Shown here piece after piece: positions 1 to 7,657 of a stretch of 20,595 nucleotides of DNA. Position 1 is the first letter of the stretch; the number at the start of each line of letters is the position of its first letter. Made by a program: the position numbers and the translations under genes. Source of the DNA: Promethearchaeota archaeon. Its GTDB lineage: Archaea > Asgardarchaeota > Lokiarchaeia > Sigynarchaeales > SOKP01. A model generated the notes under the pieces. That model worked only from the letters and a program-made list of their open reading frames with translations. It made no database searches and was not told the DNA's origin. The stretch spans positions 1-20,595 of the forward strand of contig DAOUUT010000026.1 in assembly GCA_030668025.1 (NCBI GenBank), given 5' to 3'.

Positions 1-153
1 ATCGGGTCTAATTTCAAATCGCCTCATAGCGAAGTTTTGAGCTCCGTCATCTTCTTTGTTAATCACCCACCTAACGTAGACATTTTTAACTGGAGTGCCA
101 TCAGCTAACGTCGCTTCTTTGTTTTCTACTTCTTTATAATTCTTTTTTATCAT
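1..153 (-). CDS. Cupin-domain protein, N-terminal fragment (runs off left edge)
   Basis: Reading the minus strand from an ATG at 153 gives 51 open codons to the window edge. After a basic N-terminus (MIKKNYKEVE) it continues with DGTPVKNVYVRWVI and then NFAMRRFEI. This pattern, an initial beta strand with 'DGTPVKxVxVRWLI' followed by 'NFAMRxFEI', is what I associate with small archaeal/bacterial cupin proteins just before their metal-binding His cluster; the metal-binding strands themselves lie outside the window. The gene diverges from the gene at 592 and its start codon lies at the edge of the first copy of the duplicated promoter region. Function beyond 'cupin' cannot be stated. Confidence 0.6.
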   Translation of the reverse strand, partial: MIKKNYKEVENKEATLADGTPVKNVYVRWVINKEDDGAQNFAMRRFEIRPD

Positions 154-245
154 AATAGAATTTAATTTTTAATCTAATAAAATAATATCACATATTAGTT
201 TGATATCAAATTCAAGGAGTGCAATTTCATAAGTATTCAATCATA
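139..245. repeat. Copy 1 of duplicated divergent promoter/start region
   Basis: This segment matches 495-609 almost base for base. The shared parts are ATTCTTTTTTATC at the left, an identical block of about 25 bases starting TTTTTAATCTAATAAAAT, then AAATTCAAGGAxTGCAATTT followed by CATxAGTA. In this copy the position equivalent to the ATG at 592-594 is ATA (229-231). The sequence after it keeps faint similarity to the first codons of the 592 gene (an ATTCTCAT match) but has an early stop, so it looks like a decayed second start of that gene. The left end overlaps the start codon of the cupin gene. Confidence 0.75.
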
Positions 246-338
246 AAATTCATATTCTCATAGAAAAATTGGTCTACAAAAGTAATATATACAATTTTAT
301 CCAATTTTTCTTTGTAAAAAAAAAGACCCTAATATTAA

Positions 339-479
339 ATGAAAAATAAGAATATACAAATGAAGCGAGAAGATTGGGAATATTTGAGAGAATACCAAAA
401 ACATCCAATTAAAAAAAGGTACTTAGATTCGTTGAGTATAGAAGAAAAAAGAGAATTCGAAAAACATAAAATCGTTTGA
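339..479 (+). CDS. Possible 46-aa hypothetical protein
   Basis: A short ORF begins at ATG 339 (second ATG at 360) and ends with TGA at 477-479. The predicted product is highly charged, with a Lys-rich start and a mid-section DWEYLREYQKHPIKKRYLDS that looks like amphipathic helix, followed by SIEEKREFEKHK. I recognise no family. It lies exactly between the two copies of the duplicated promoter region, in the same direction as the 592 gene. No clear Shine-Dalgarno sequence precedes it. The amino acid composition is protein-like rather than that of translated AT-rich spacer, which is the only support; it could be spurious or the tail of a larger degraded gene. Confidence 0.4.
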   Translation: MKNKNIQMKREDWEYLREYQKHPIKKRYLDSLSIEEKREFEKHKIV

Positions 480-494
480 ATTAATTTTTTTAAG

Positions 495-609
495 ATTCTT
501 TTTTATCTTTTAGTATAATAGAAACAAATTTTTAATCTAATAAAATAATATCATATAATAATTTCAATTCAAATTCAAGGAATGCAATTTCATGAGTACT
601 GAATATAAT
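495..609. repeat. Copy 2 of duplicated promoter region; upstream region and start of the 592 gene
   Basis: This is the partner of 139-245. Here the right side is functional: AAGGA (577-581) lies about ten bases before the ATG at 592 and is a plausible ribosome binding site. The left side has lost the cupin start: the equivalent of the cupin ATG is ATA and a stop follows within nine codons. The two copies are therefore complementary, each keeping one intact gene start. The AT-rich block with TAATCTAATAAAATAATATC probably contains the promoter element. Confidence 0.75.
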
Positions 610-1518
610 ATAGGTTTTGATTATTCTCATAATAATACGCTAATAATAGAAGACCCCGGATTCACCGATTTTATTGAATTTCTATTTAATTCGGATTTAA
701 AATTGGGAAAAATTGAAGCGGGAATTACTTACGAAAAATTATCTGCTTATAATATATTTATTATAAGTGTTCCAATTGCCGAATCTTATCTAACTCCGGA
801 AGAAATTGAGGATCTATTGAAGTACGTTAAAGATGGAGGGTCTCTTCTAATTATAAGCGATAAAGGAGGAGACCATGATAACAAAAATAATTTATCAGAG
901 TTAACAAAACATTTTGGAATTAAATTCAACCCCGATCAGCTATTTGATAACGAAAATTTCTCGAAAGATAATTCACGTCCGATAATTAAAGATTTCAAAA
1001 AACACTTTATAACTCGAGATATCACTCAAATTATTCATTCTGTAGGATGTACTTTAGAAATTGATAAATCGGTTGAAAATGAAGATATTGATGTTAGTGC
1101 AGTTGCGTTCTCCTCTGAAGAATCTGCTTGGCACAAATATTATGATGGAGAAGAATGGATTGATGAGCCCGTTAAAAGTTTACCAATAATCGCTATCGGA
1201 CATTATGATATGGGAAAAATCGTAGCCATAGGGAACTTGTCTCTTTTTTCTGGCTTCCACGACTTATACGGCATTCACGCTGCTGACAATTTTAAATTAA
1301 TATCTAACGTAGTCTCTTGGCTTATGAATAAAGCTCATTCTCAAGAAGCACAGTTAGCGCAACCCATATACACGGCTATTCCCATTGAACAAGATCTATA
1401 TTATTGGATAAAAGAAAAACTTGAAGAAGGACGATGGAACACCGTAGAAGAAATCGTTAACTTTGCCCTTAAAGTCGTTAAATTTAGAATGAGAAAGCAA
1501 GATTCTCAAGAAGAATAG
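592..1518 (+). CDS. GIFT/DUF4350-like domain protein with C-terminal ribbon-helix-helix-like tail
   Basis: A 308-residue soluble protein with no signal peptide or membrane segment. Residues 5-120 resemble the glutamine-amidotransferase-like 'GIFT' fold found in DUF4350 proteins and at the N-terminus of eukaryotic IFT52. They show an early strand/helix with LIIEDPGF, then YNIFIISVPIAESYLTPEEIEDLLKY, the turn VKDGGSLLIISDKGGD (79-94) and the NNLSELTKHFGI helix (99-110). Residues 195-245 add strands (IIAIGHYDMGKIVAIGN) and a final helix typical of this fold. After a short linker, residues 263-298 (IPIEQDLYYWIKEKLEEGRW, then NTVEEIVNFAL) look like a CopG/ParD ribbon-helix-helix. No amidotransferase Cys-His dyad is evident, so a binding role is more likely than catalysis. 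AAGGA at 577-581 supports the ATG. Domain naming is from pattern memory; the biological role is unknown. Confidence 0.7.
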   Translation: MSTEYNIGFDYSHNNTLIIEDPGFTDFIEFLFNSDLKLGKIEAGITYEKLSAYNIFIISVPIAESYLTPEEIEDLLKYVKDGGSLLIISDKGGDHDNKNNLSELTKHFGIKFNPDQLFDNENFSKDNSRPIIKDFKKHFITRDITQIIHSVGCTLEIDKSVENEDIDVSAVAFSSEESAWHKYYDGEEWIDEPVKSLPIIAIGHYDMGKIVAIGNLSLFSGFHDLYGIHAADNFKLISNVVSWLMNKAHSQEAQLAQPIYTAIPIEQDLYYWIKEKLEEGRWNTVEEIVNFALKVVKFRMRKQDSQEE

Positions 1519-1612
1519 AAAAAATATATCATTAAATCAATTCATCAATGTTTTTATAGCAAAACATCTAATTCATATTAACGAAACTTAATTTTAGATA
1601 GAGGAATTTATT

Positions 1613-2500
1613 ATGGGTCATTTTAATAAAGAAGGTAAGTTTAACGAGAATTCATATTTGATAGATGCAGAATTCATGAAGCTTAAGGGAACCTTATCAT
1701 TGTATCTTTTAGAAAATGATGGAATGCGGATGTTAATTGATACTGGAGAAATGTTGGCTGCAAGAAAGATCGTCAAAAAGCTTAAAGCCTTAGGACATTT
1801 CCCAATCCATAAGATCCTACTTACTCACGCGCATTGGGATCATATTCAAGCACTCCCTCGAATCTTAAAACAAATGGAGGGAGAAGAAGTTGAAATATTG
1901 GCACATGAAAATGCTCTTGGCATTTTAAAAGATCCTAAGGAAATGAACAAATATTTTGAGTATATAGTAGAACCTATAGAAAACGTAACTCCGTTGAAAG
2001 AAAATGATACTATTGATTTAAATGGGTTTGAACTAAGTATTTACGAATTTTTTGGGCACACCCAAGATTCAATTGGCGTATACGATAAGGTACATAAAAA
2101 CATCATCGTAGGAGATGCAATCCTGGATCAAATGGACAATGAGACTTATACACCCGTATTATATGGGCCACATTTTGATGAACAATCATTATTGAATTCA
2201 TTTGATAAACTTCAAGGAATGAAAGATCAATTGGAATCCATCTCTCTTGCCCACTTCGGCGTGTATAGTGGTGATGATTTTCAGAGTTTTCTAGATGGGC
2301 TTAAAGCCAAATATTTCAATGCTAAAGATTCAATCATAAAATGGTATAATGAAAATCCGGATGCTGATTACATATCTGAAAAATATCAAGAACATATCAT
2401 CCCCAATTCAAAAATATTTCCCAAAGAAAATCTTGGGGGAATACATTGGATTATTGTGCAACATATTAAAACTTTAAAAGCTGAAGGCTTCATTAAATAA
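1613..2500 (+). CDS. Metallo-beta-lactamase-fold hydrolase
   Basis: The 295-residue product has the full metal-binding set of the MBL superfamily. These are THAHWDH at 71-77 (H72, H74, D76, H77), FGHT with H149, VGDAI with D168 and a late His in SLAHFG (H214). LIDTG at 41-45 is the usual strand before the active site. This is the glyoxalase-II-like, single-domain arrangement with a helical C-terminal extension (220-295) of the kind seen in 'MBL fold metallo-hydrolase' proteins. The substrate cannot be deduced; hydrolysis of a thioester, phosphodiester or lactone by a di-zinc centre is the family expectation. GAGG about eight bases upstream of the ATG is a good ribosome binding site. It lies 95 bp after the GIFT-like gene and 41 bp before the phosphoesterase, so an operon is possible. 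Confidence 0.85.
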   Translation: MGHFNKEGKFNENSYLIDAEFMKLKGTLSLYLLENDGMRMLIDTGEMLAARKIVKKLKALGHFPIHKILLTHAHWDHIQALPRILKQMEGEEVEILAHENALGILKDPKEMNKYFEYIVEPIENVTPLKENDTIDLNGFELSIYEFFGHTQDSIGVYDKVHKNIIVGDAILDQMDNETYTPVLYGPHFDEQSLLNSFDKLQGMKDQLESISLAHFGVYSGDDFQSFLDGLKAKYFNAKDSIIKWYNENPDADYISEKYQEHIIPNSKIFPKENLGGIHWIIVQHIKTLKAEGFIK

Positions 2501-2541
2501 AAATAAATAATTTCATTTTTCCATTATTTTTGGTGTTTCTC

Positions 2542-3084
2542 ATGATTACAACTGATAAAGAAGAATTGCTGATAGGATTATTGTCGGACACGCATGTTCC
2601 CCAAAGAACTAGTAAAATTCCACAGGTAATTATTGATGATTTTAAGAAAAGGAATGTGGATTACGTATTTCATATGGGGGATTTCGTTTCTTATAAAGTA
2701 TACGAAGCTCTTATCGATACTTTTGGCGAAAAAAATGTAATTGCTGTTCTCGGCAACATGGATTTTGACTCAAAACTAAAAGAAAGGCTTCCTGAAAAGC
2801 AAGAATTTGAATTATTCGGTCATAAAATATTAATGCTACATGGGATGGGCGGTCCAAATATAATCGTTAAACGGTTAATTAAAAAATTAGACCTACTTAA
2901 TTCTGATTATAACATTGTTATTTTTGGCCATACTCATAGGCCGGTTAATGAGATTCACCACGATATCTTATTTTTAAACCCAGGAACAACAACTCCTATC
3001 GATAATAAATTTACAGTAATTAGTTCATATGGTTATTTGAAAATTTCTAAGGAGAAGGTAGAAGCTAAAATTAAATATTTATAA
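2542..3084 (+). CDS. MJ0936/YfcE-family metallophosphoesterase (Vps29-like)
   Basis: Motifs in order, numbered from the ATG at 2542: LLSDTH (D16, H18), HMGD (D47), GNMD (N72), MLHG (H100) and FGHTH (H130, H132), followed by FLNPGT. This is the complete metal-binding set of the small MJ0936/YfcE phosphodiesterase family, which is also the ancestor-like fold of eukaryotic retromer subunit Vps29; the SDTHVPQR and IPQVI context resembles Vps29. All catalytic ligands are kept, so it should hydrolyse phosphodiesters with Mn-type metal ions. An in-frame TTG lies 12 bases upstream, but I prefer the ATG because family members begin only a few residues before the first strand. The protein has 180 residues, a normal length. 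It converges on the GTPase gene with a 63-bp gap. Confidence 0.88.
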   Translation: MITTDKEELLIGLLSDTHVPQRTSKIPQVIIDDFKKRNVDYVFHMGDFVSYKVYEALIDTFGEKNVIAVLGNMDFDSKLKERLPEKQEFELFGHKILMLHGMGGPNIIVKRLIKKLDLLNSDYNIVIFGHTHRPVNEIHHDILFLNPGTTTPIDNKFTVISSYGYLKISKEKVEAKIKYL

Positions 3085-3147
3085 AATATTTAAAATACGA
3101 AGAATTAGACCATAAAACTAATAAAATCCTAGTGATTGAAGTGAATC

Positions 3148-3765
3148 TTATTCTGGGTTTTCCATAGGCTTGCCACTCAACTTTTTATAATGGTTAAGCA
3201 CAGCTTGTCTAGCGGCATATACAAATGCTCTTTTTACATTAATTCCCGTAATAGCGATGGTTTCGTAAATCAAGGTGTGATTCATCTTGGCGGTATCTAA
3301 AACCTGTCTAATCTTTGATATCTCGACGATGTCTTCAAGATCTCTCTTATTGGCTAACACTACCAGAGGTACTTCTGGGGGGTCAAATAGGGCTGGTGGG
3401 ATTAATTTATCCCCGTAAAATTTCAATAGTTCTTTTAATGACCATATATTTTCACTCCATTGGTCAATTAGGGAATCAAAAGTGAAGATCACGGCATCGG
3501 TGCCCTTCAAAACGGTTTGGCGTTGGAATTTGTGGCGCCTTTGCCCTGCTACAGTGTAAACCTGAAAGACTACATTAGAAACTCTTGCAACTACCCTATC
3601 AAAAAACAATGTCCGTCCAGTAGGATCCTGAATTTGTTGCATATCCCCACTGGCTAATCCTTCCCGATGGTACACCCATTCTAATGCGGTAGTTTTTCCA
3701 CCGAGAGAAGGACCGTAAAAACAAATTTTAAAGACTAGCGTTCCGTCTCCTCGTCTACTTGGCAT
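3148..3765 (-). CDS. MglA-like small GTPase
   Basis: The 205-residue protein has G1 GPSLGGKT (18-25), the MglA-type switch region DPTGRTLFFD (47-56), G3 region TVAGQ (71-75) and G4 NKRD (139-142). GRTLFFD is diagnostic for the MglA branch of Ras-like GTPases rather than Rab, Ras or Arf. The usual MglA Pro in TVPGQ is Ala here, nearer to the DTAGQ of eukaryotic Ras-family proteins; the Gln is kept. Known MglA proteins bind Roadblock/LC7 partners such as MglB; a Roadblock gene lies about 12 kb away in this window (16057-16440). No prenylation motif is present at the C-terminus. GAGG eight bases before the ATG and a palindrome-embedded TATA-like box support the start and its own promoter. Confidence 0.9.
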   Translation of the reverse strand: MPSRRGDGTLVFKICFYGPSLGGKTTALEWVYHREGLASGDMQQIQDPTGRTLFFDRVVARVSNVVFQVYTVAGQRRHKFQRQTVLKGTDAVIFTFDSLIDQWSENIWSLKELLKFYGDKLIPPALFDPPEVPLVVLANKRDLEDIVEISKIRQVLDTAKMNHTLIYETIAITGINVKRAFVYAARQAVLNHYKKLSGKPMENPE

Positions 3766-3792
3766 TGATTAAATCCTCGATTATAATTAAAA

Positions 3793-3814
3793 AGTTCTAT
3801 AATTTTATAGAACT
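3793..3814 (-). promoter_or_regulatory. Perfect palindrome around TATA-like box of the GTPase gene
   Basis: A perfect inverted repeat with ten-base arms (AGTTCTATAA / TTATAGAACT) and a two-base centre lies 28-49 bases upstream of the GTPase ATG. On the minus strand it contains CTATAAAA (complement of 3803-3810), at a sensible distance for an archaeal TATA box serving a short 5' leader with the GAGG at 3775-3778. A dimeric repressor binding here would block TBP; alternatively the arms could form a hairpin if transcribed from further upstream. Functional assignment is inference. Confidence 0.5.
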
Positions 3815-3973
3815 AATATTAATTAATATATATTAAATTTTGCAAATCAAAAACTTTGCGATTTTTAATAATTCAATTAATTCTAACTGAAAGTAATAAA
3901 TATTCTATATATCACGATAATAATTTGAAAATCTTTTGTTTTTATAAAAAAGGTATTATGTTCAAATTTAGCC

Positions 3974-5122
3974 TTAATAAAAAGGATTATGATATTGAGG
4001 ATTTTCTTGAGAAAATAAGGTTTTTTCCTTAATTTCTTTTTCGATCAATCCTTCAATGTGACAAAGATATTCGTATTCGTCTTTTAAACAGAGTGTAATT
4101 GCAACTCCGCGCTTATTCATGCGAGATGTTCTTCCTATTCGATGGACATAATTCTCTGGGTATTTTGGAATGTCGTAATTGAAAACATGCGAAATGTTAT
4201 TGATATCCAAACCTCTAGCTGCAACATCCGTGGCAATGAGTAGGTTAATCTTATGCGTTTTAAAAGCTTTTAAAATCTTTTCTCTTTGATGTTGAGATAG
4301 GTCTCCAGAAATGAGATCCACATTATAAATGAAATTATCTAACGACTTTAACCTCTTGACTAACCAAGCCGCAGTTCTTTTCGTGTTCACAAAGACTAGA
4401 AGGTGATCTGGTTTTTCTCTCCTCAATATTTTAAGGAAAGTTTTTAGTTTATCTGCATATCTTTCAATCAGATAATAAAACTGTTTCGTATTACCAACAG
4501 TCAAATTATCTCTACTTAAGTTTAAAAATTCAAAACTATTTTTCGAATATTGTTTCACTAATTCTCTGATTCTGTTGTCAAAAGTTGCAGAGAAGAGCAT
4601 GAATTGGTAATCTGAATGAATTTGATTTAAAATGTATTTCACATCTGGAGTGAAACCCATGTCAAACATTCTATCAGCTTCATCAACAACTACAAACTTG
4701 ATTTCATTTAATTTTAACTTTCTTCTTTTATATAAATCAATTATTCTTCCTGGAGTTCCAATGATAATATTTATGCCGTTTTCTAGTTTATTTATTTGAT
4801 TATTTATAGAAACACCGCCATAAATAGGAAATGCTTTTACTCTTGAATCTCCCAAATCTCTAGTTACTTCGTATATTTGATTTGCTAACTCTCTCGTTGG
4901 GACCAAGATTAAAGCTTCATTACGCGTAAATTTAAGGCTTTCTATAATTGGAAGTATAAAAGCTAAAGTTTTGCCACTACCCGTTCTCGCTTGAGCCATT
5001 ATGTTTTGACCCTTTAAAATTAGAGGTATAGCTTTTTGTTGGACAGGCGTGGGTTTATTTATGTTGATTCTTTTTAACGCGTTAGCGTTATGTTCGTTAA
5101 TTCCTAATTCTGTAAAGTTCAA
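3974..5122 (-). CDS. DEAD-box ATP-dependent RNA helicase
   Basis: A 382-residue, two-RecA-domain helicase with all core motifs. These are the Q motif with F3 and KPTPVQQKAI (23-32), motif I ARTGSGKT (45-52), Ia PTRELA (75-80), Ib TPGR (123-126), II DEAD (147-150) and III SAT (178-180). IV (LLVFVNT), V (ATDVAARGLDI) and VI (HRIGRTSR) follow in the second domain. It unwinds or remodels RNA using ATP. The C-terminal tail is short with no RNA-binding extension, so it is a minimal DEAD-box protein. The start is TTG at 5122: an in-frame TGA lies four codons upstream and no ATG precedes the conserved Q-motif Phe. It is separated by about 130 bp from the methyltransferase gene upstream and probably has its own promoter. 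Confidence 0.95.
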   Translation of the reverse strand: MNFTELGINEHNANALKRININKPTPVQQKAIPLILKGQNIMAQARTGSGKTLAFILPIIESLKFTRNEALILVPTRELANQIYEVTRDLGDSRVKAFPIYGGVSINNQINKLENGINIIIGTPGRIIDLYKRRKLKLNEIKFVVVDEADRMFDMGFTPDVKYILNQIHSDYQFMLFSATFDNRIRELVKQYSKNSFEFLNLSRDNLTVGNTKQFYYLIERYADKLKTFLKILRREKPDHLLVFVNTKRTAAWLVKRLKSLDNFIYNVDLISGDLSQHQREKILKAFKTHKINLLIATDVAARGLDINNISHVFNYDIPKYPENYVHRIGRTSRMNKRGVAITLCLKDEYEYLCHIEGLIEKEIKEKTLFSQENPQYHNPFY

Positions 5123-5253
5123 TTTATTTGTTCACTAAAAAAATCTTTCCTTTCTCACTCTAAATCAAGTATTATAATTATTTGTGAAAGATAAACTTTT
5201 CTAAAATTCAAATAATTGATAAAAACAGTATAATTGCTTAATTTCTATTAGCA

Positions 5254-7434
5254 TTAAATCTTAAAAACAACTTCTTCAGTCAATTTATCCAGTTTAATTA
5301 ACTTTTGATTGATAAAAATTTTGACCTTCTCAGAGGTTATTTTTGGGTTGTTAAATACCAAATCTTGTACTACGGTATGATATTTTTGGCTTTTTTTTGC
5401 CAATTTTCTATGGAGGTCATTCTGTTCGTCGTATAATGGTATTGGAAAAGAAAAAGGTCTTTTATGAATGTGCCTACTCGATTTTATGAGCTTAATGTTT
5501 TTCGAAAGTATTGGAGAGTTGAAAATTGCAGATAGATAATGTGCCTCGTTTTGAGAATCGGTGGAATAGTAGTAATTTTCTGAACAAATTATTATTTCTT
5601 TTTCTTCGTTATCGATAACTGCCGATTTCAGACGGGAACCACTTGCGTTGTATACGACAACATATTGTTTATTATTAATTTGTTTCGTTAATTTATTCCA
5701 ATAATTCAAGTTTGAAAAAAGATTATCGATCTCGCTCGTTTCTGTTTTGTTTTCCCGGTAAAATTTATTAAGCTCATTGTAAAATTCTAAAGCTCTTGGA
5801 TTATTCCTAAGGAAAGTCTCATCGAATTCAAAATTCTCGTTAATTGGCAAAAAAACACATTTAAATCGCTTTATACAGAATGGTATTAAATCTTTGTTTA
5901 AAAAAGCCTTAAAATTGAATTTGCTTTCAATTTTTTTATTTTGAAAAGAATACTTCCAATTTTTCTTAGCGCGTAATTTAACTTCAGGATCGGAAGAAAT
6001 CTGTAGATATTTTTCATTTTCTTCATCTATTTTAAAAAAAACAAGAGCTCGAGGTACCAAAGTCGCCCCTTGAAAGAATTTACGCCTGTATTGACTTTCT
6101 GAAAGCGTATTTAAGAAATTTAGATCTCGTTCAGGTAAAATAATTTTTGCTCCCTTCTCGTCGAATGCTAAGCTAGAGTAAGTTGTTACCAGTTGAAGTT
6201 CAAGAGCATTATCGTAAATTTTAGTCTTAATTGGGTATTTTTCGGAAATTGGAATTTCCGAACTTTTTCCAATATATTTCGCTTTTAGACAGATATGCTC
6301 TACGTTAAAGAAATAATTGTTTGGAAAATCCCATATTTCAATCTTATTAAAAACTGAAAACGCGCGGAACTTATAGCAGTGATCTCCGTTTAAGATACTC
6401 TTAGTAAGAACAAAGAATATACTTCCTCCAATTTTTAAGAATGTTAGAGGGATCGCGTAAAAAAAAACTGCTGCTAGTTCAATGTGGGTGATGTATTGAC
6501 TTTGGGGCTTAATTCCTAACGTTTCAGATAGCGTTCTAATCTTTATTTGGTACTCCTTATTGATAATGTCTTTGTAAGTTAACCACGGGGGGTTTCCAAT
6601 AACTAAGTCAAACGATTGATAAAGATCCGATAAACTTATCTTTAGGTTTTCTTTGTTCTGGTCGGGAAAAAGAGCGTCTAATAGAAAAATATTTATTTTT
6701 GGGAGTATATCATTTTCTGCATTGTAATAATCGAAAAGTAACAATAAAATATTTACCTTAGCTGTTAAGGTTGCTAATAGGTTAATATCAAAGCCGTAAA
6801 TATTTTCAATCGCATCAAATTTTACATTTTTTTTAACATTTGAATTGAGGATTTTGATAATGATCTCGATTAAAAAACCACCAGAACCGCAGGAAGGATC
6901 TAAAGTCTTTACTCCCATTTCGTAAGAATCGTTAATCATTTTTTTTGCAAGTTCAGGTGGAGTATAGAATTCTCCTAATTTATGCCTTGTTATAATAAAG
7001 AAAACTTGCTGATACAATTTTTGGAAGAGATCGTGACAAGCAAAACGAGAATCTTTTAATAATATTTGTACTTCGTTAATAACATCTTTTTTGAGATCTG
7101 GACAAAAAAAATATTTTAGTTCACCTAAATTATGATCCTGATAAAATTTTTTAAGATTTTCTTTTCCTTGAACGCTTAATTTTCTCACTACTAAAAGCTT
7201 TAGAATCAGTGCAAAGTAGGAGTGTTTTAGAAAAAGAGAATGATCAATATCTTTACCATAAATGCGCTTAAAAATCGATTTCCAAAGCTGATATTTCTTT
7301 TGGAATTCTAAATTATCTAATTTCGCTTGTTTTTCCAGAAAATTAGTGATCTTGTTATAAATATCTGAATTTTTTCCAAAAAGTTCAGAAATTTTTTTTG
7401 AATCAATTAATTTTACTTTTTCGTTCTCAACCAT
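5254..7434 (-). CDS. Adenine-specific DNA methyltransferase (Eco57I/N6_Mtase class), no nuclease domain seen
   Basis: The 726-residue protein has a helical N-terminal region (1-150), then the gamma-class N6-adenine methyltransferase core. The core shows motif X GEFYTPPELAKKMI (154-167), motif I LDPSCGSGGFLIE (178-190, SAM binding), an acidic motif II in YGFDIN (213-218) and motif IV NPPW (281-284, catalytic). Residues from about 320 to the end are a long, divergent part expected to hold target recognition; LIKSSRHIHKRPFSFPIPLYDE near the C-terminus is the typical ending of such TRDs, where the enzyme meets DNA. I see no PD-(D/E)XK signature at the N-terminus and no restriction enzyme gene nearby, so it is either an orphan methylase or part of a defence locus whose effector is not a classical nuclease. 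The ATG overlaps the end of the 50-aa ORF by 22 bases, indicating translational coupling. Confidence 0.85.
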   Translation of the reverse strand: MVENEKVKLIDSKKISELFGKNSDIYNKITNFLEKQAKLDNLEFQKKYQLWKSIFKRIYGKDIDHSLFLKHSYFALILKLLVVRKLSVQGKENLKKFYQDHNLGELKYFFCPDLKKDVINEVQILLKDSRFACHDLFQKLYQQVFFIITRHKLGEFYTPPELAKKMINDSYEMGVKTLDPSCGSGGFLIEIIIKILNSNVKKNVKFDAIENIYGFDINLLATLTAKVNILLLLFDYYNAENDILPKINIFLLDALFPDQNKENLKISLSDLYQSFDLVIGNPPWLTYKDIINKEYQIKIRTLSETLGIKPQSQYITHIELAAVFFYAIPLTFLKIGGSIFFVLTKSILNGDHCYKFRAFSVFNKIEIWDFPNNYFFNVEHICLKAKYIGKSSEIPISEKYPIKTKIYDNALELQLVTTYSSLAFDEKGAKIILPERDLNFLNTLSESQYRRKFFQGATLVPRALVFFKIDEENEKYLQISSDPEVKLRAKKNWKYSFQNKKIESKFNFKAFLNKDLIPFCIKRFKCVFLPINENFEFDETFLRNNPRALEFYNELNKFYRENKTETSEIDNLFSNLNYWNKLTKQINNKQYVVVYNASGSRLKSAVIDNEEKEIIICSENYYYSTDSQNEAHYLSAIFNSPILSKNIKLIKSSRHIHKRPFSFPIPLYDEQNDLHRKLAKKSQKYHTVVQDLVFNNPKITSEKVKIFINQKLIKLDKLTEEVVFKI

Positions 7435-7565
7435 TCTCTATCAAGTATAAAATCCCAATCGAATATATCTTCAGAATTAGACTTAATATCTTTCTTTTGC
7501 TCTAAAAATATAGCTTCAATTTTTTTTTTCTTTCGTATTTTTTTACCTACTGTGTTTTCTGTCAT
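7413..7565 (-). CDS. 50-aa basic small protein overlapping the methyltransferase start
   Basis: An ORF from ATG at 7565 to TAA at 7413. The product starts MTENTVGKKIRKKKKIEAIF, a strongly basic first half, then turns acidic and aromatic (SNSEDIFDWDFILDREWL). Its last 22 bases overlap the start of the methyltransferase in another frame, the arrangement expected for translational coupling. I recognise no family. It could be a small DNA-binding or accessory subunit, or simply a leader peptide. Support is the clean start, the overlap and a composition unlike random AT-rich sequence. Confidence 0.55.
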   Translation of the reverse strand: MTENTVGKKIRKKKKIEAIFLEQKKDIKSNSEDIFDWDFILDREWLRTKK

Positions 7566-7657
7566 CTCTAACTAAATTTTTATATATTTCAGACTTAAAG
7601 ATTAATATCTCCGAAAAATACTAATATATTAATTATAAATAATAAAAGTTTATTTAC

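Noticed and set aside
2530..2541. TTG start four codons upstream of the phosphoesterase ATG
   Set aside because: The ATG at 2542 already gives the normal family N-terminus and the extra residues (LVFL) add nothing recognisable.
3085..3147. Possible small gene or terminator hairpin between convergent genes
   Set aside because: The 63-bp AT-rich spacer shows no hairpin or ORF that I can support.
5254..7434. Complete type IIG restriction-modification enzyme
   Set aside because: Methyltransferase motifs are complete but no nuclease motif is visible at the N-terminus.
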